Of a stretch of DNA of 64,000 bases, positions 30,384 through 40,353 are shown piece after piece (position 1 is the first letter of the stretch; every line of letters begins with the position of its first letter). The DNA is from Owenweeksia sp965229445 (GTDB lineage Bacteria > Bacteroidota > Bacteroidia > Flavobacteriales > Schleiferiaceae). Location: the NCBI GenBank assembly GCA_965229445.1, contig OZ245876.1, forward strand, positions 2,294,001-2,358,000. Direction: 5' to 3'. The position numbers and the translations under genes were made by a program. The notes beneath the pieces are model-generated. The model ran no database searches, had not been told where the DNA came from, and saw only the letters and a list, made by a program, of their open reading frames with translations.

Positions 30384-32873
30384 ATGAAAAATAACACGTT
30401 TATCCACCTTTACGCTGTCCTTACTCTTCTTATCATAAATATCATATACTTCTTACCGGCTTATCAAGGGAAGGTTCTAGAACAAGATGATATCAAGTTA
30501 GGGGTGGCTAAAAGTAAAGAATTAAGGGAGTACCGGGAAAAATCCGGTGAAGAGGCTTTGTGGACCAATGCCATGTTCAGTGGTATGCCCACTTTTCAGA
30601 TTAACTTAAAGCATCCAGGTAGTTTATTCGAAAAGGTTGAACCGGCTACGAAACTGTGGCAGCCTGGACAAACAGGTCTGATTCTCTTTTTAATGATCAG
30701 CATGTATCTTCTATTAAACTCCTACAAAGTAGATCCCTGGCTATCCGTCTTGGGGGCTATTGCCTTCGGCTTCTCGGCCTTCTTCATCATTTCATTTGAC
30801 GCCGGTCACAATGCGAAGATTCGCGCAGCAGGTTATATGGCACCTATGCTAATGGGAATATTACTTTGCTTAAGGGGCAAATTGTGGTCCGGAGTAAGTC
30901 TTACTGCGCTCTTTGGGGGTCTGGCAATATCAGCCAATCACTTCCAAATAACATATTACTCGATTCTAGTCGTGGCTGTACTGTTGATAGTGGAGCTAAT
31001 CCACGCCTTTAAAAATAAAGAATTACCAAAACTAGGAAAAAGACTTAGCCTCGTTCTAATTGCCGGAATTTTAGCGATCGGACCAAATGTTTCAAAGCTA
31101 TGGACCACCATGGAGTATTCCAAAGCCACTATACGGGGAGAAAGCACGGAACTGTCATTAGATAATAAGGACGGACTTGATAAAGACTACGCTTTCTCTT
31201 GGAGTTATGGGCCTCTGGAAACGATGAACCTCCTTATACCAAACTTGATGGGAGGTGGCGCGAGTCAATCCTACGAGAAAACTGCGGTTTATGCCCAATA
31301 CGTCCCAGGAATCAAAAGCAACCTGGTTCAGCAAGGTTATAGTGCTCAGCAGGCCGACTATCAAGCAAACCGTCAAATTGCTACACTCTTTTATTGGGGG
31401 GAACAATCAATGGTTAACGGTGCCTACTACATGGGCGCGAGTATTTTTTTCCTTTTTATCGTCGGTATTTTACTCATTAAGGATCGCCGTCGAACCTGGA
31501 TCTTAGCAAGTGTGATCCTAGCCATTTTTATGGCCTGGGGAAAGCATTTTAGCATTTTAAACGACTTGTTTTTTGACTATCTTCCGCTCTACAATAAGTT
31601 TCGTGTACCCAGCATGACTCTTGTGATTGTGTTTATGCTTGTTCCACTTCTGGGAATACTCGGTCTCAATGAGCTGGTAAAAAATGTGAAAGTCGATCGA
31701 ACCAAGCACAAAAAAGTGCTTCTTATGAGCCTTTATGTCAGCGGTGGCATATTCTTGTTTATGGCACTTTTTGGGCCCATGTTCCTAGATTTTGAAGGGC
31801 CTAATGATCAAAGGCTAGGGCAAAACCCACAATTACTCGACCTCCTTATAGAGGACCGTAAATCACTGGCACGCTCCAGTGCCTTAAGATCCTTGTTAAT
31901 TACTGTTTTGGTTTTTGGGCTGAGCTATGCGTTCATTCTTGGTCGACTGAAAAAGCCTATTCTTATTGTGGGCTTGGGTTTATTGATTATTATGGATTTG
32001 TGGTCCTTTGACCGACAGCATCTCAACACAGAGGATTGGGAATCTCCGAAGATATATCAGGCCAGCTTCAGTATGACCGAAGCAGACCGTTCTATTCTTC
32101 AAGATCAAGCTTATTATCGGGTCTTTAACCTGAACAATCCATTTAACGATGCATTAACTTCTTATTATCACAAGTCCATTGGTGGTTATCACGGTGCCAA
32201 GCTTCAACGATACCAGGAGCTTTACGAAAACGTGATCATTAATGAGCAGAATGCGATCATTGGTACAATTAGAAATAACTCGAAAAGAGACCTGAATGAT
32301 GTATTTAAAAGGACACCTGTTTTGAATATGCTTAACGGAAAATATGTGATCTACAATCCACAGGCCCCGGCTCTGATAAATCCAAATTCCAATGGGCCTG
32401 GATGGTTTATCCAGGAAACCATAAAATTAGGTTCTGCAAGAGAAGTTATAGATCAACTTGACGAAATTGATACTCGTAGTACAGTTCTGATTCACAAAGA
32501 TGATTTTAGGGAATCATTGCTTTCGCGCTACTCCGGCCAGGGTAAAGTGGAATTGCTTAGATATGATCCCAACGAGATCAGGTATAAGACCCAGTCGAAT
32601 GAAGATCAATTTGCTGTCTTTTCTGAAATTTATTATCGAGGGAAGGAAGGAGATTGGCAAGCTTATATTGATGGAATAGCTGCTGATCATATACGTGTGA
32701 ATTACGTACTGAGAGGAATGCACGTTCCTGCAGGTGTACATGATATCAGATTTGAGTTTAAACCGCGCTCCTATTTTGAGGGTAACCAAATTTCAATGTT
32801 TGCATCTTTGCTGTTGGTGCTGATTATCGGTGTAAGCCTTTATAAGAAATTCCGCAAAGCAAATAAAACCTGA
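30384..32873 (+). CDS. YfhO-family polytopic membrane protein
   Basis: 829 residues with at least ten hydrophobic segments, starting LYAVLTLLIINIIYFLPAY and including LILFLMISMYLLLNSYKV, GILLCLRGKLWSGVSLTALF and MTLVIVFMLVPLLGILGLNE, and a C-terminal helix at about 800-820. The extracytoplasmic C-terminal part has the YRGKEGDWQAYIDGI-type segment shared by Bacteroidota YfhO proteins. The family resembles GT-C glycosyltransferases; in Firmicutes YfhO is needed to glycosylate teichoic acids. Here a role in adding sugars to a surface glycan is inferred from its place at the edge of the polysaccharide region. It is convergent with the GT at 32876 (2-bp gap). Confidence 0.87.
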   Translation: MKNNTFIHLYAVLTLLIINIIYFLPAYQGKVLEQDDIKLGVAKSKELREYREKSGEEALWTNAMFSGMPTFQINLKHPGSLFEKVEPATKLWQPGQTGLILFLMISMYLLLNSYKVDPWLSVLGAIAFGFSAFFIISFDAGHNAKIRAAGYMAPMLMGILLCLRGKLWSGVSLTALFGGLAISANHFQITYYSILVVAVLLIVELIHAFKNKELPKLGKRLSLVLIAGILAIGPNVSKLWTTMEYSKATIRGESTELSLDNKDGLDKDYAFSWSYGPLETMNLLIPNLMGGGASQSYEKTAVYAQYVPGIKSNLVQQGYSAQQADYQANRQIATLFYWGEQSMVNGAYYMGASIFFLFIVGILLIKDRRRTWILASVILAIFMAWGKHFSILNDLFFDYLPLYNKFRVPSMTLVIVFMLVPLLGILGLNELVKNVKVDRTKHKKVLLMSLYVSGGIFLFMALFGPMFLDFEGPNDQRLGQNPQLLDLLIEDRKSLARSSALRSLLITVLVFGLSYAFILGRLKKPILIVGLGLLIIMDLWSFDRQHLNTEDWESPKIYQASFSMTEADRSILQDQAYYRVFNLNNPFNDALTSYYHKSIGGYHGAKLQRYQELYENVIINEQNAIIGTIRNNSKRDLNDVFKRTPVLNMLNGKYVIYNPQAPALINPNSNGPGWFIQETIKLGSAREVIDQLDEIDTRSTVLIHKDDFRESLLSRYSGQGKVELLRYDPNEIRYKTQSNEDQFAVFSEIYYRGKEGDWQAYIDGIAADHIRVNYVLRGMHVPAGVHDIRFEFKPRSYFEGNQISMFASLLLVLIIGVSLYKKFRKANKT

Positions 32874-32875
32874 TT

Positions 32876-34177
32876 CTAGCTGCTAATTTCCTGCAAGGAA
32901 TGGACAATTTCACCTGCCAGTTTATCTCTTCCATATTTGCGATACCCTGTCGCCTCGGTAGTTAAATTGGAAGCACGATAATCAATAAACATTTTCATAA
33001 GTTCCCTCTCCACAGAATCCTCATCTTTAAAACCACATATCACCCCTCCGTCAACTTCACGGATGATCCGAGCGGAATCTCCGGTATTATCACCTATGCA
33101 AAAAATCGGGCGACGGGCACCTAGATATTCAAAGAGCTTACCCGGAACCACTCCAGCAATATTCGGAGTATCATTTAAAGGAAGTAAAAGCAGCTGTGAT
33201 TTTTGGAGGTATGGAATCACCTCGCTATGAGGAAGATTCTTGATATGTTCCAGATGATCATTCAAAGCATAATCCCTTATTGACTTTAGTACCGAATGAT
33301 CGACAGGACCGATGAGTCGAATCTTCAATTTTGATTTGAACTCAATATCGCAGTTACAAACTTTTTCTAGGACTTTCCAAAGAACATGAGGATTCCTGTC
33401 TGCATTCATCGAGCCAACATGAGTGATACTGAATTTGGAATCAAGAGGCCCTAAATAACTCACAAAATCAGCTGGATCATAACCATTTGTAATCACCTCC
33501 ACCTTCTTAGAAAATCCCATCTTATTGAAAGCATCAGCCCAGCTCCAGGATACGGTCACTGACTTACTAGCTGATTCAATGACCTGTTTCTCTAACCGAT
33601 GATGTTCCCTATCAGCAAATTTGCTCAGTTTGAGTTTATCATAATAATCCACAAAGGTCCAGGGGTCACGAAAGTCCGCCAACCAAGGGATTCCAAATTT
33701 TAGTCTCGCGTCAAGAGCGATCATATGGGTGGTGTGTGGGGGTCCTGTCGAGACGATGGCATTCACCTGGTTTTCGTTCAAGTATTTTTCAAGTGCTTTC
33801 CGTGCAGGCCTGATCCAAAATCGCTTAGCATCCGGAATGAATACATTGCCTCTCACCCAATAGGCCAGCTCTTGGATAAATTTAGAACCAGTTCCTTCAT
33901 CCAAAAATCCTGGTTGTACTTTTTCTTCTTTCTTTTTACCAACCAGTTTCTTGTAGAGTCCAAATGGTTCCCAAATCGGAATTCGCAAAGTTTCAACTCC
34001 ATCTGGAATTTCTTGAACTAAGCTTTCGTCATAGTTGGAGATCTCATTGCTTAAAACGGTGAAAATGATTGGTTCCCACGAATAATCCCGCAAGTACTTA
34101 CAGGTTTTCAGCCATCGTTGAACGCCTCCTCCTCCCATTGGTGGCCAGTGATATGTGATTATGAGAACTCTCTTCAT
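32876..34177 (-). CDS. Glycosyltransferase, GT4-like
   Basis: 433 residues in a GT-B arrangement: MKRVLIITYHWPPMGGGGVQ at the N-terminus (glycine-rich acceptor-side loop), VSTGPPHTTHM, WLADFRDPW, ITNGYDPADF at the hinge and the donor-binding region VVPGKLFEYLGARRPIFCIG. This matches retaining NDP-sugar transferases that extend surface polysaccharides; the donor cannot be inferred. It overlaps the upstream heparinase-type gene by 4 bp (ATGA), so the two are cotranscribed leftward. Confidence 0.9.
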   Translation of the reverse strand: MKRVLIITYHWPPMGGGGVQRWLKTCKYLRDYSWEPIIFTVLSNEISNYDESLVQEIPDGVETLRIPIWEPFGLYKKLVGKKKEEKVQPGFLDEGTGSKFIQELAYWVRGNVFIPDAKRFWIRPARKALEKYLNENQVNAIVSTGPPHTTHMIALDARLKFGIPWLADFRDPWTFVDYYDKLKLSKFADREHHRLEKQVIESASKSVTVSWSWADAFNKMGFSKKVEVITNGYDPADFVSYLGPLDSKFSITHVGSMNADRNPHVLWKVLEKVCNCDIEFKSKLKIRLIGPVDHSVLKSIRDYALNDHLEHIKNLPHSEVIPYLQKSQLLLLPLNDTPNIAGVVPGKLFEYLGARRPIFCIGDNTGDSARIIREVDGGVICGFKDEDSVERELMKMFIDYRASNLTTEATGYRKYGRDKLAGEIVHSLQEISS

Positions 34178-35991
34178 TGCAGTCTTCCGTATCCGATAGC
34201 AGGTTTAGGAATTGGTTGTTTATTAACAACAAAGTTATGGTTGCATTGGTCAGTAACAATTAATTTATCACTCATAATCCGAAATTCCCGGACATTGATG
34301 ACACCTCTATAGGTGATCAAGAGCACCAGTCCACTCTCGGAGAGCTTCAATAGTTTTGTGGTCACATCTAAACAAGCATGAAAACTACCCAGAGGCGAAG
34401 ATAGACTTCTATTTTGCTCCATGCCGGTATAGGCGACATGGTGAGCCTGTGTGTGTCTGTACATGCTTCTTTCCTTCACACTCGCAGTATAGCTAAGGGT
34501 TCCAGGATCTAGAATAATATCTCGACCACAAACATTTAACTCAAAACTACCTTTATCATTATGCATATGACCTCGATACCTATGACCTCTGGGGTTGGCC
34601 ATAAAGTTTACGGCGAGGTAATACCTTGGCGACTTAAATATCACCAATCCCGATTCCTCAAGATGCGTCACTTCCAGAGAGGAAATATCTGTGGTTTCGT
34701 GATTCAACTCCCAAACATGCTCATATCTTAGCCTTGGAATAGGGTATTGCATTGTTAAAGCTGTAGGTATAGGTGTTATAAATAACTTCTGGAGAACACT
34801 CGAATAAAATTGATGATAAATACTCGAACGCCGATGATCAAACGTCAGAAAAGAGCAATCCTCCGGAAAGACTTGCAAATCGACTGGTCTAATAACCGGA
34901 TCAAGATCAAGGATACGACCGCTATCATTATCTCCGAAGCGAGGCATACTGTAATCGGGTTTTGTCAGCAATTGGACCACCCCTAATGCTTTCGAAATGA
35001 TGTGAAAACTATCCACACCTGGTTTTCTACCGGATTTTATGGCTGCTAATAAAGAAATTATCCCGATTTCCGTACTCAATCGGTGGTAGTAACTTGAGTA
35101 CTCAAAGTTCATCCCATCCGAAAAGAATTGTTTTCTGAGCTCAATTTGCAATTCACCCAAAGCAAAATCTGAAGCTCTTTCGACCTCTGGTCCCTTGAAG
35201 TAAACTCCAAACACTAATAATCCCATTAAATTAGCCAGATAGTGATTGTTACTCAATCCCTCTTTGTGCTCCAGATGAGTTAGGATATATTCCCAGTGAG
35301 CTATACAGTATTTGGTAATCAAGTCCTCTCTAATTTCCGGTACCAGATCTAAACAGATCAGAATATTGGACAAGCGGATGGCCACCTCCATAGGTGAACT
35401 CCAGTGCACGCCTTGCCCGACCGGGCATTGATCGATAAAGCTTATTAAATGAAATCGAACCTTACTCAGGATCTCATGTTCCTTTTCAGGAAATAGTTCG
35501 GTAGCAATAGCCAACTGTGGAAGATGATGCATGCGAGCAAATTCCCAGGAATGCTTAACGTCTTGTCCAGGTTGAGATAAAACTTCGGAAATAGCCTTCC
35601 TAGCCTCAACTATAGGGAGGTGGTAACCGTTTTTGTGTATTCGATTCCAGTCGGGTTCTTCAGCAGCCAGTTGCGGGCGAATTCTTGACCTAGACTCTCT
35701 ATTTAGTATGCTGATCCAGCCACTGCCTAAACAATTCAACTCATCCAGCAGATAGTGATCAGTCAGAATTTTCCACTTGTGTGAATCTAATTTATGAACA
35801 GGTATCAACTTCTTGTCAATTAACGTACGTCCGCTCAGTTTGATATCCTGAAGCTCGATAATATTAATCCTTTTTTTATTGAGAAGAATTCGCGCCAGGC
35901 GAAGTTTTAAAACTGGCCATGAAAGCCTTACCATATCGAAGATTATGGGGATATCACTTATTCTCACTTGATAAAAAATAGATCGCAGCAT
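34174..35991 (-). CDS. Heparinase II/III-family protein
   Basis: 605 residues from the ATG at 35991 (TTG at 36009 adds six). The N-terminal alpha-toroid includes WEFARMHHLPQLAIATEL and LSNNHYLANLMGLLVFGVYF. The C-terminal beta-sandwich holds HMHNDKGSFELNVCGRDIIL and DPGTLSYTA, the conserved Hepar_II_III segment with its His and Asp residues. Lyases of this family cleave uronic-acid polysaccharides. No signal peptide is obvious, and the gene overlaps a glycosyltransferase, as is common in exopolysaccharide operons where such proteins act in synthesis, epimerisation or trimming rather than feeding. The exact reaction is not predictable. Confidence 0.88.
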   Translation of the reverse strand: MLRSIFYQVRISDIPIIFDMVRLSWPVLKLRLARILLNKKRINIIELQDIKLSGRTLIDKKLIPVHKLDSHKWKILTDHYLLDELNCLGSGWISILNRESRSRIRPQLAAEEPDWNRIHKNGYHLPIVEARKAISEVLSQPGQDVKHSWEFARMHHLPQLAIATELFPEKEHEILSKVRFHLISFIDQCPVGQGVHWSSPMEVAIRLSNILICLDLVPEIREDLITKYCIAHWEYILTHLEHKEGLSNNHYLANLMGLLVFGVYFKGPEVERASDFALGELQIELRKQFFSDGMNFEYSSYYHRLSTEIGIISLLAAIKSGRKPGVDSFHIISKALGVVQLLTKPDYSMPRFGDNDSGRILDLDPVIRPVDLQVFPEDCSFLTFDHRRSSIYHQFYSSVLQKLFITPIPTALTMQYPIPRLRYEHVWELNHETTDISSLEVTHLEESGLVIFKSPRYYLAVNFMANPRGHRYRGHMHNDKGSFELNVCGRDIILDPGTLSYTASVKERSMYRHTQAHHVAYTGMEQNRSLSSPLGSFHACLDVTTKLLKLSESGLVLLITYRGVINVREFRIMSDKLIVTDQCNHNFVVNKQPIPKPAIGYGRLQ

Positions 35992-36039
35992 ACCAAGCAG
36001 TAATGGCAAGGTTTAATTTAGCGCAAAATACACAGAGTA

Positions 36040-37524
36040 TTGGGAACTATTCGCAGACAAAGCATTCAAGCCACACTGATAATGGGAATCGGGGTTCTCT
36101 TGGGCTTCGTACTAAAGCTCTTTCTATTTACAAGATACCTCACTACGAGTGAAATCGGATTGTTAACGGTGATGCTCGATTCAGCAAATCTTTTTGCAGC
36201 ATTTATTCCAATAGGTGGCCAAAGTATCTTCGTTCGCTTTCTACCCTTTTTCCGTGATTCTAAAGTCAATTCATCTTCAGACCTACTCAGATTTGGGCTC
36301 TTGCTGGCCTTGCTCGGATTTTTTCTTTTTACACTTATCTTTCAATTCTTTAGACCTAATTTAATTCAGTTTTTCTCCGGACCAGCTCCCTTATTTGCAG
36401 ACTTCATTTATTTGTTGGTCCCTTTGGTTTTTGTTCGTGTCATCTATGTTATTTCCGCTGCCTTTTCGAGAGCCCTCAAGAAGAACATATTTCCTTTGTG
36501 GATCAAAGAAGTGGTGGTACGCGTACTAACGGGTATATTGGTTCTGGTTTATGCAACGGAACGATTTGACCTAGATGGATTGATGATCGGATATGTTTGC
36601 ATCTATTTCTTATCTGGTGCGATCATGAGCTTCTATTTAGTTCGAGCAATTGGTTTCAAGTCTGAAAAGAAAGGTACCTGGATGCCTTTGCAGAGTCGAG
36701 AAATAGCGTTCTATGGACTCTTCGCTGTACTCACCAGTGCTGGTGAAACCATCATTCGCAATATCGATTCTGTCATGGTAACCAGTATACGCGGCTTATC
36801 GGCTACAGGGATCTATGGAATCGCTTTTTTTATTGGGCAAATCATTGAAATGCCACGACGCGCACTGGCCCATATTTCTGCTCCTTTTGTAGCTGATGCT
36901 GCAGCACGCGAAGACAATGATAAAATTCAAGAGCTATATCAGAAGTCTTCATTAAGTCAATTTCTCGTTGGCGCCCTGTTACTAATTTGTGTTTGGACGA
37001 ATTTGGATAGTCTGTTCACCATCATTCCCAACGGTCAGAATTATGTAAGTGGTCGCTATGTCGTTCTACTAATTGGTCTTGGAAAGCTCATTGATATGTC
37101 CATGGGAATCAATGGCAACATCATTCAGAACTCTCCACATTATCGTTTTAATTTCTATGCTATGACCATTCTAGCGATCCTCGGCATAGCCACTAACCTT
37201 TTACTCATACCTTTATTTGGCATTATAGGTGCCGCGCTGGCCAGTCTCAGCTCTATTTTTTTGGTCAATGCTGCTCGAGCGATATTCATAAAACAAAAGT
37301 TAAATATACAACCCTTTTCCAGATCCAGCCTTTATGCCCTAGTCATAGCCCTTGGCACCTTGGGTGTCGCTCATCTTTTACCTGAAATTAATTCAGCCAT
37401 AGGTGACCTGATATATCGCTCGCTCCTGAGCACATTTATATTTGCGTCAGCAACTTATTTCTCCAAAATATCCCCGGATATCAACGAATTGATTGATGAG
37501 GTCCTAAAAAGATTTAATATTTGA
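36040..37524 (+). CDS. Wzx-type oligosaccharide flippase
   Basis: 494 residues with about 12-14 membrane segments in the MATE/MVF fold: IQATLIMGIGVLLGFVLKLF, YLTTSEIGLLTVMLDSANLF, AFIPIGGQSIFVRF, LIPLFGIIGAALASLSSIFL. These match the polysaccharide synthesis flippase family, which moves lipid-linked repeat units across the inner membrane. It starts at TTG (36040), 30 bp from the diverging heparinase-type frame. A glycosyltransferase follows 3 bp after the stop, so the two form an operon. No Wzy-like polymerase is evident in the window, so polymerisation may be encoded elsewhere. Confidence 0.9.
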   Translation: MGTIRRQSIQATLIMGIGVLLGFVLKLFLFTRYLTTSEIGLLTVMLDSANLFAAFIPIGGQSIFVRFLPFFRDSKVNSSSDLLRFGLLLALLGFFLFTLIFQFFRPNLIQFFSGPAPLFADFIYLLVPLVFVRVIYVISAAFSRALKKNIFPLWIKEVVVRVLTGILVLVYATERFDLDGLMIGYVCIYFLSGAIMSFYLVRAIGFKSEKKGTWMPLQSREIAFYGLFAVLTSAGETIIRNIDSVMVTSIRGLSATGIYGIAFFIGQIIEMPRRALAHISAPFVADAAAREDNDKIQELYQKSSLSQFLVGALLLICVWTNLDSLFTIIPNGQNYVSGRYVVLLIGLGKLIDMSMGINGNIIQNSPHYRFNFYAMTILAILGIATNLLLIPLFGIIGAALASLSSIFLVNAARAIFIKQKLNIQPFSRSSLYALVIALGTLGVAHLLPEINSAIGDLIYRSLLSTFIFASATYFSKISPDINELIDEVLKRFNI

Positions 37525-37527
37525 CCA

Positions 37528-38652
37528 ATGAAGATTTTGATGTTTCATGGCCGTGCAGGAGGTCACAATATATTGCCATTTCTTGAGTACTTCAACACAC
37601 ATATCGATCATGATTTGGACTTTATTTACTCCAATGATCGGACCTACTTTCCAAAGAAATGCCGTATTCGTTTTACCAGGTTTTCCTTCTTCCCGCTGAG
37701 GTTCTGGTCCAATTTACGTAAGATACGCGGTGAATACGACCTGATCTGGTATCATGGGGGTCACAGTGCATTGATATTTTTCTTATTTAGCTTCTTCAGG
37801 TCCCGAGAAAGCAAGTTCATCTTTAATGTATGGAATGAGTGGTTGATACAAAAAGCAAAGAAACCCGGAATACGTTCGAAAATGTTCAGGTACGGAATCC
37901 GACGTGCTGATATCATTCATTGTAATTGGCATGGCACTGCAGAAGTGCTAAAAGAAACAGCTTGGAACACGAATATCAAAGTCTTTTACTGGGGTCTTCA
38001 AAGAGAGAACTTCATAGAAGCGAAGAAGCCGCAGTCGACAGAAACCAGGAATTTTATAGCCTCCATCCCTTCAGGACGTGTCAAGTTCTTTTTCCCAAAA
38101 AGCATCAGTCCCAATAGCAGACATGATCTCGTCGTAGAAGCCGCGATAATGCTCCTCCGTAAAGGTCTCAATAACTTCATAATCTACTTTTGGCTGGGTA
38201 ACACAAATGACGTGGATATAATGGAAAATCTTAAGAGAAGTATAGAAAAACATCATTTAAATGACCACGTCATTCTTCAATCACATGGCTTCCTGTCCTT
38301 TTCAGATATGCAATTGATCTGGAAAGAGATGGATGTGGGCTTGCAAATTGCCGCTAATGAGCAATTATCTAGCACATTTCTTGAGCCTCAATTCTATCGC
38401 AAAGAGGTCATTGTCACCGATATTCTACCTTACAGAATCTACGAAAGAGAATTTTCTCCTGAAATTAAACTTATCCCATTGGAGGCAGGTGCGGTAGCTG
38501 AAGCCATGTCCCAACATATTAGAGGTTATAGATCTTCTGATGCCATTCTTGATAAAAGACAGCAGATCGTGAAAGAAAACTTTCATATGGACAGAAATCT
38601 TCAGCTGATCATTGACCACTATGAAGCTGAGGCTTGTGGATCGCTACCATGA
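37528..38652 (+). CDS. Glycosyltransferase, GT1/GT4-like, divergent
   Basis: 374 residues, starting MKILMFHGRAGGHNILPFLE. The second half looks like a GT-B donor domain: IPSGRVKFFFPKSISPNSRH, NFIIYFWLGNTNDVDIMENL, HVILQSHGFLSFSDMQLIWK, and an acidic region SSTFLEPQFYRKEVIVTDI where donors are bound. The match to known families is weaker than for the other transferase, and the donor and acceptor are unknown. It lies 3 bp after the flippase gene and its end overlaps the convergent methyltransferase gene by 44 bp. Confidence 0.78.
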   Translation: MKILMFHGRAGGHNILPFLEYFNTHIDHDLDFIYSNDRTYFPKKCRIRFTRFSFFPLRFWSNLRKIRGEYDLIWYHGGHSALIFFLFSFFRSRESKFIFNVWNEWLIQKAKKPGIRSKMFRYGIRRADIIHCNWHGTAEVLKETAWNTNIKVFYWGLQRENFIEAKKPQSTETRNFIASIPSGRVKFFFPKSISPNSRHDLVVEAAIMLLRKGLNNFIIYFWLGNTNDVDIMENLKRSIEKHHLNDHVILQSHGFLSFSDMQLIWKEMDVGLQIAANEQLSSTFLEPQFYRKEVIVTDILPYRIYEREFSPEIKLIPLEAGAVAEAMSQHIRGYRSSDAILDKRQQIVKENFHMDRNLQLIIDHYEAEACGSLP

Positions 38653-39277
38653 TCTGCTCATCCTGACCTGACTGACCAGTTTTATGGCCGAATTTCTTCA
38701 GAGGCCCCAGGACCTCTAACTCAAGATTATTTTGAATTGCCAGCTTGTCATAAAAAGACAGTTCCTTGTGCATGACTGGAAATCCCTGCCAATTCCCCTT
38801 ACCCCCTTTGTCGAGATTCACATTCGCATAGAATACACCTCCCTGCTTTAATTGTCTTTCAACAAAACGAAAACACTTTTCTACAATTTCATCAGTCATG
38901 TGAATGAGAACTGAAAAGGCTAGAATTTTATTAAAAACAATGTCTATCTCAAGCTCATCAAAATCCTCAAAGTGGATCAATTGAGGAACCTTAACATCGA
39001 GACCTTTCTCACTTGCTTCCATTCGTCCTTCATCAAGTACCTTCTTACGTACCTCAATTCCATAGTAACGGCCTGCATCCAAAAACTGAATAATGGGAAC
39101 GCCACCTCGCAAGGTTCCACAGCCTAAGTCCAGGAAATAATCCGATTTTTGGAGTCCATTTTGTTTAAGGAAATTGATCTGAAAATTTTGTTTGAGTTTC
39201 CAATATTGTGGATTCCCTACCATTTGATGACGTTTCGCCTGACGTGAGAGAAACAAATTCTTGATTTGATTAAACAT
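38609..39277 (-). CDS. Class I SAM-dependent methyltransferase
   Basis: 222 residues. The SAM loop is FLDLGCGTLRGGVPIIQFL, followed by the acidic strand end YYGIEVRKKVLDEG and FNKILAFSVLIHMTDEIVEKC, a typical Methyltransf_11/25 pattern. It is the last gene of the seven-gene leftward operon, 2 bp after the nucleotidyltransferase, so it may methylate a sugar or its nucleotide-linked precursor. Its 3' end overlaps the convergent glycosyltransferase by 44 bp. Confidence 0.87.
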   Translation of the reverse strand: MFNQIKNLFLSRQAKRHQMVGNPQYWKLKQNFQINFLKQNGLQKSDYFLDLGCGTLRGGVPIIQFLDAGRYYGIEVRKKVLDEGRMEASEKGLDVKVPQLIHFEDFDELEIDIVFNKILAFSVLIHMTDEIVEKCFRFVERQLKQGGVFYANVNLDKGGKGNWQGFPVMHKELSFYDKLAIQNNLELEVLGPLKKFGHKTGQSGQDEQIMVAIHKPQLHSGQ

Positions 39278-39279
39278 CC

Positions 39280-40353
39280 CTAAAAGTTTTCTGTAAATAG
39301 TTTTCGTGTTCTATTGTATTCACTCCATACTCCAATATCCATCCAAGAGCCTTCACTTACCGGGAATACGCCTACTTTACCACCAGTTTTCATAACTTCG
39401 TCCATCAATTGTGTGATGTGATAGAATTCGTTCTCCGGAATTCTATCCAATAATTCCGGCTCGAGTATATACATTCCTGAATTTACTTGAAAGGTCATTT
39501 CAGGCTTTTCTGTGATATCCGTGAGTTCCCCTTGTGCTTTGGTTTTCAAGATTCCATATGGAATAGGGTAATGTTTTAAAGCGGCTACTACGGTTAGGTC
39601 ATTTTTTTCTCTATGATGATATCTGTAAATCTGCTCATAATCTTCATCAATGATAATGTCACAATTTGTCACAAAAAAACTTTCCTGGAGTTGATCTCGC
39701 AACATATGAAGACTACCCGCTGTGCCAAGGGGTTTAACCTCGGTGACATACTCAAGACTGTAATCTTTTTCCACCCCATCGAAGTAGCTCCTAATCATCT
39801 CCGCTCGATAATTGATGGACATATAGAACCTCCGTGAGCCCATAGCGTGAAACTTGTCAATAATAACCTCCACTATCGGCTTTTCATCGATAGGAACCAA
39901 GGCCTTGGGAATAATGTTGGTGATAGGCTTTAGTCGAGTTCCCTTACCTCCGGCCATTATCACCACTGGAACCTCAAGAACCCCTTGATAGTTTTTATAG
40001 GCCTTACCAAAGACTTCATTCCACATAAGAAGCTCAACTATCTCATTGTTATCAGACAAAACGGGAAGCATCTCCATTCGGAATTTCAACATCAAAGCCT
40101 TCATCTGATCAGTGGAATCCCGTTCGTGAGCAACGCGAATATTATTGCGGAGAATTTCTGAAACCGGACTTTCCATACCTACGTTCTTCAAAATGGCCCT
40201 TTGAATATCTCCAATACTTACTAAACTGTGAAAGTGCCCTGAATTAGTAACTATTAAAAGTTTCCTTCGAAGTTTATCCATCTTCTTGATAGCATCTAAG
40301 ACACTTTCATCCTTATCGATACTAAGTTGATCTATTTGTTCCTTATTTGTCAT
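39280..40353 (-). CDS. CBS-domain sugar-phosphate nucleotidyltransferase (PtmE/LegF-like)
   Basis: 357 residues from the ATG at 40353, which makes an ATGA overlap with the preceding stop (a TTG at 40362 is possible). Residues about 10-120 are a CBS pair (KKMDKLRRKLLIVTNSGHFH, RMEMLPVLSDNNEIVELLMW). From about 128 the NTP-transferase domain starts with VPVVIMAGGKGTRLKPITN, then VTNCDIIIDEDY (metal Asp) and WMDIGVWSEYNR. This CBS-NTP_transferase fusion is seen in PtmE of Campylobacter, which makes GDP-glucosamine for legionaminic acid. The nucleotide and sugar here are unproven; its association with a LegC-like aminotransferase supports an amino-sugar route. Confidence 0.88.
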   Translation of the reverse strand: MTNKEQIDQLSIDKDESVLDAIKKMDKLRRKLLIVTNSGHFHSLVSIGDIQRAILKNVGMESPVSEILRNNIRVAHERDSTDQMKALMLKFRMEMLPVLSDNNEIVELLMWNEVFGKAYKNYQGVLEVPVVIMAGGKGTRLKPITNIIPKALVPIDEKPIVEVIIDKFHAMGSRRFYMSINYRAEMIRSYFDGVEKDYSLEYVTEVKPLGTAGSLHMLRDQLQESFFVTNCDIIIDEDYEQIYRYHHREKNDLTVVAALKHYPIPYGILKTKAQGELTDITEKPEMTFQVNSGMYILEPELLDRIPENEFYHITQLMDEVMKTGGKVGVFPVSEGSWMDIGVWSEYNRTRKLFTENF

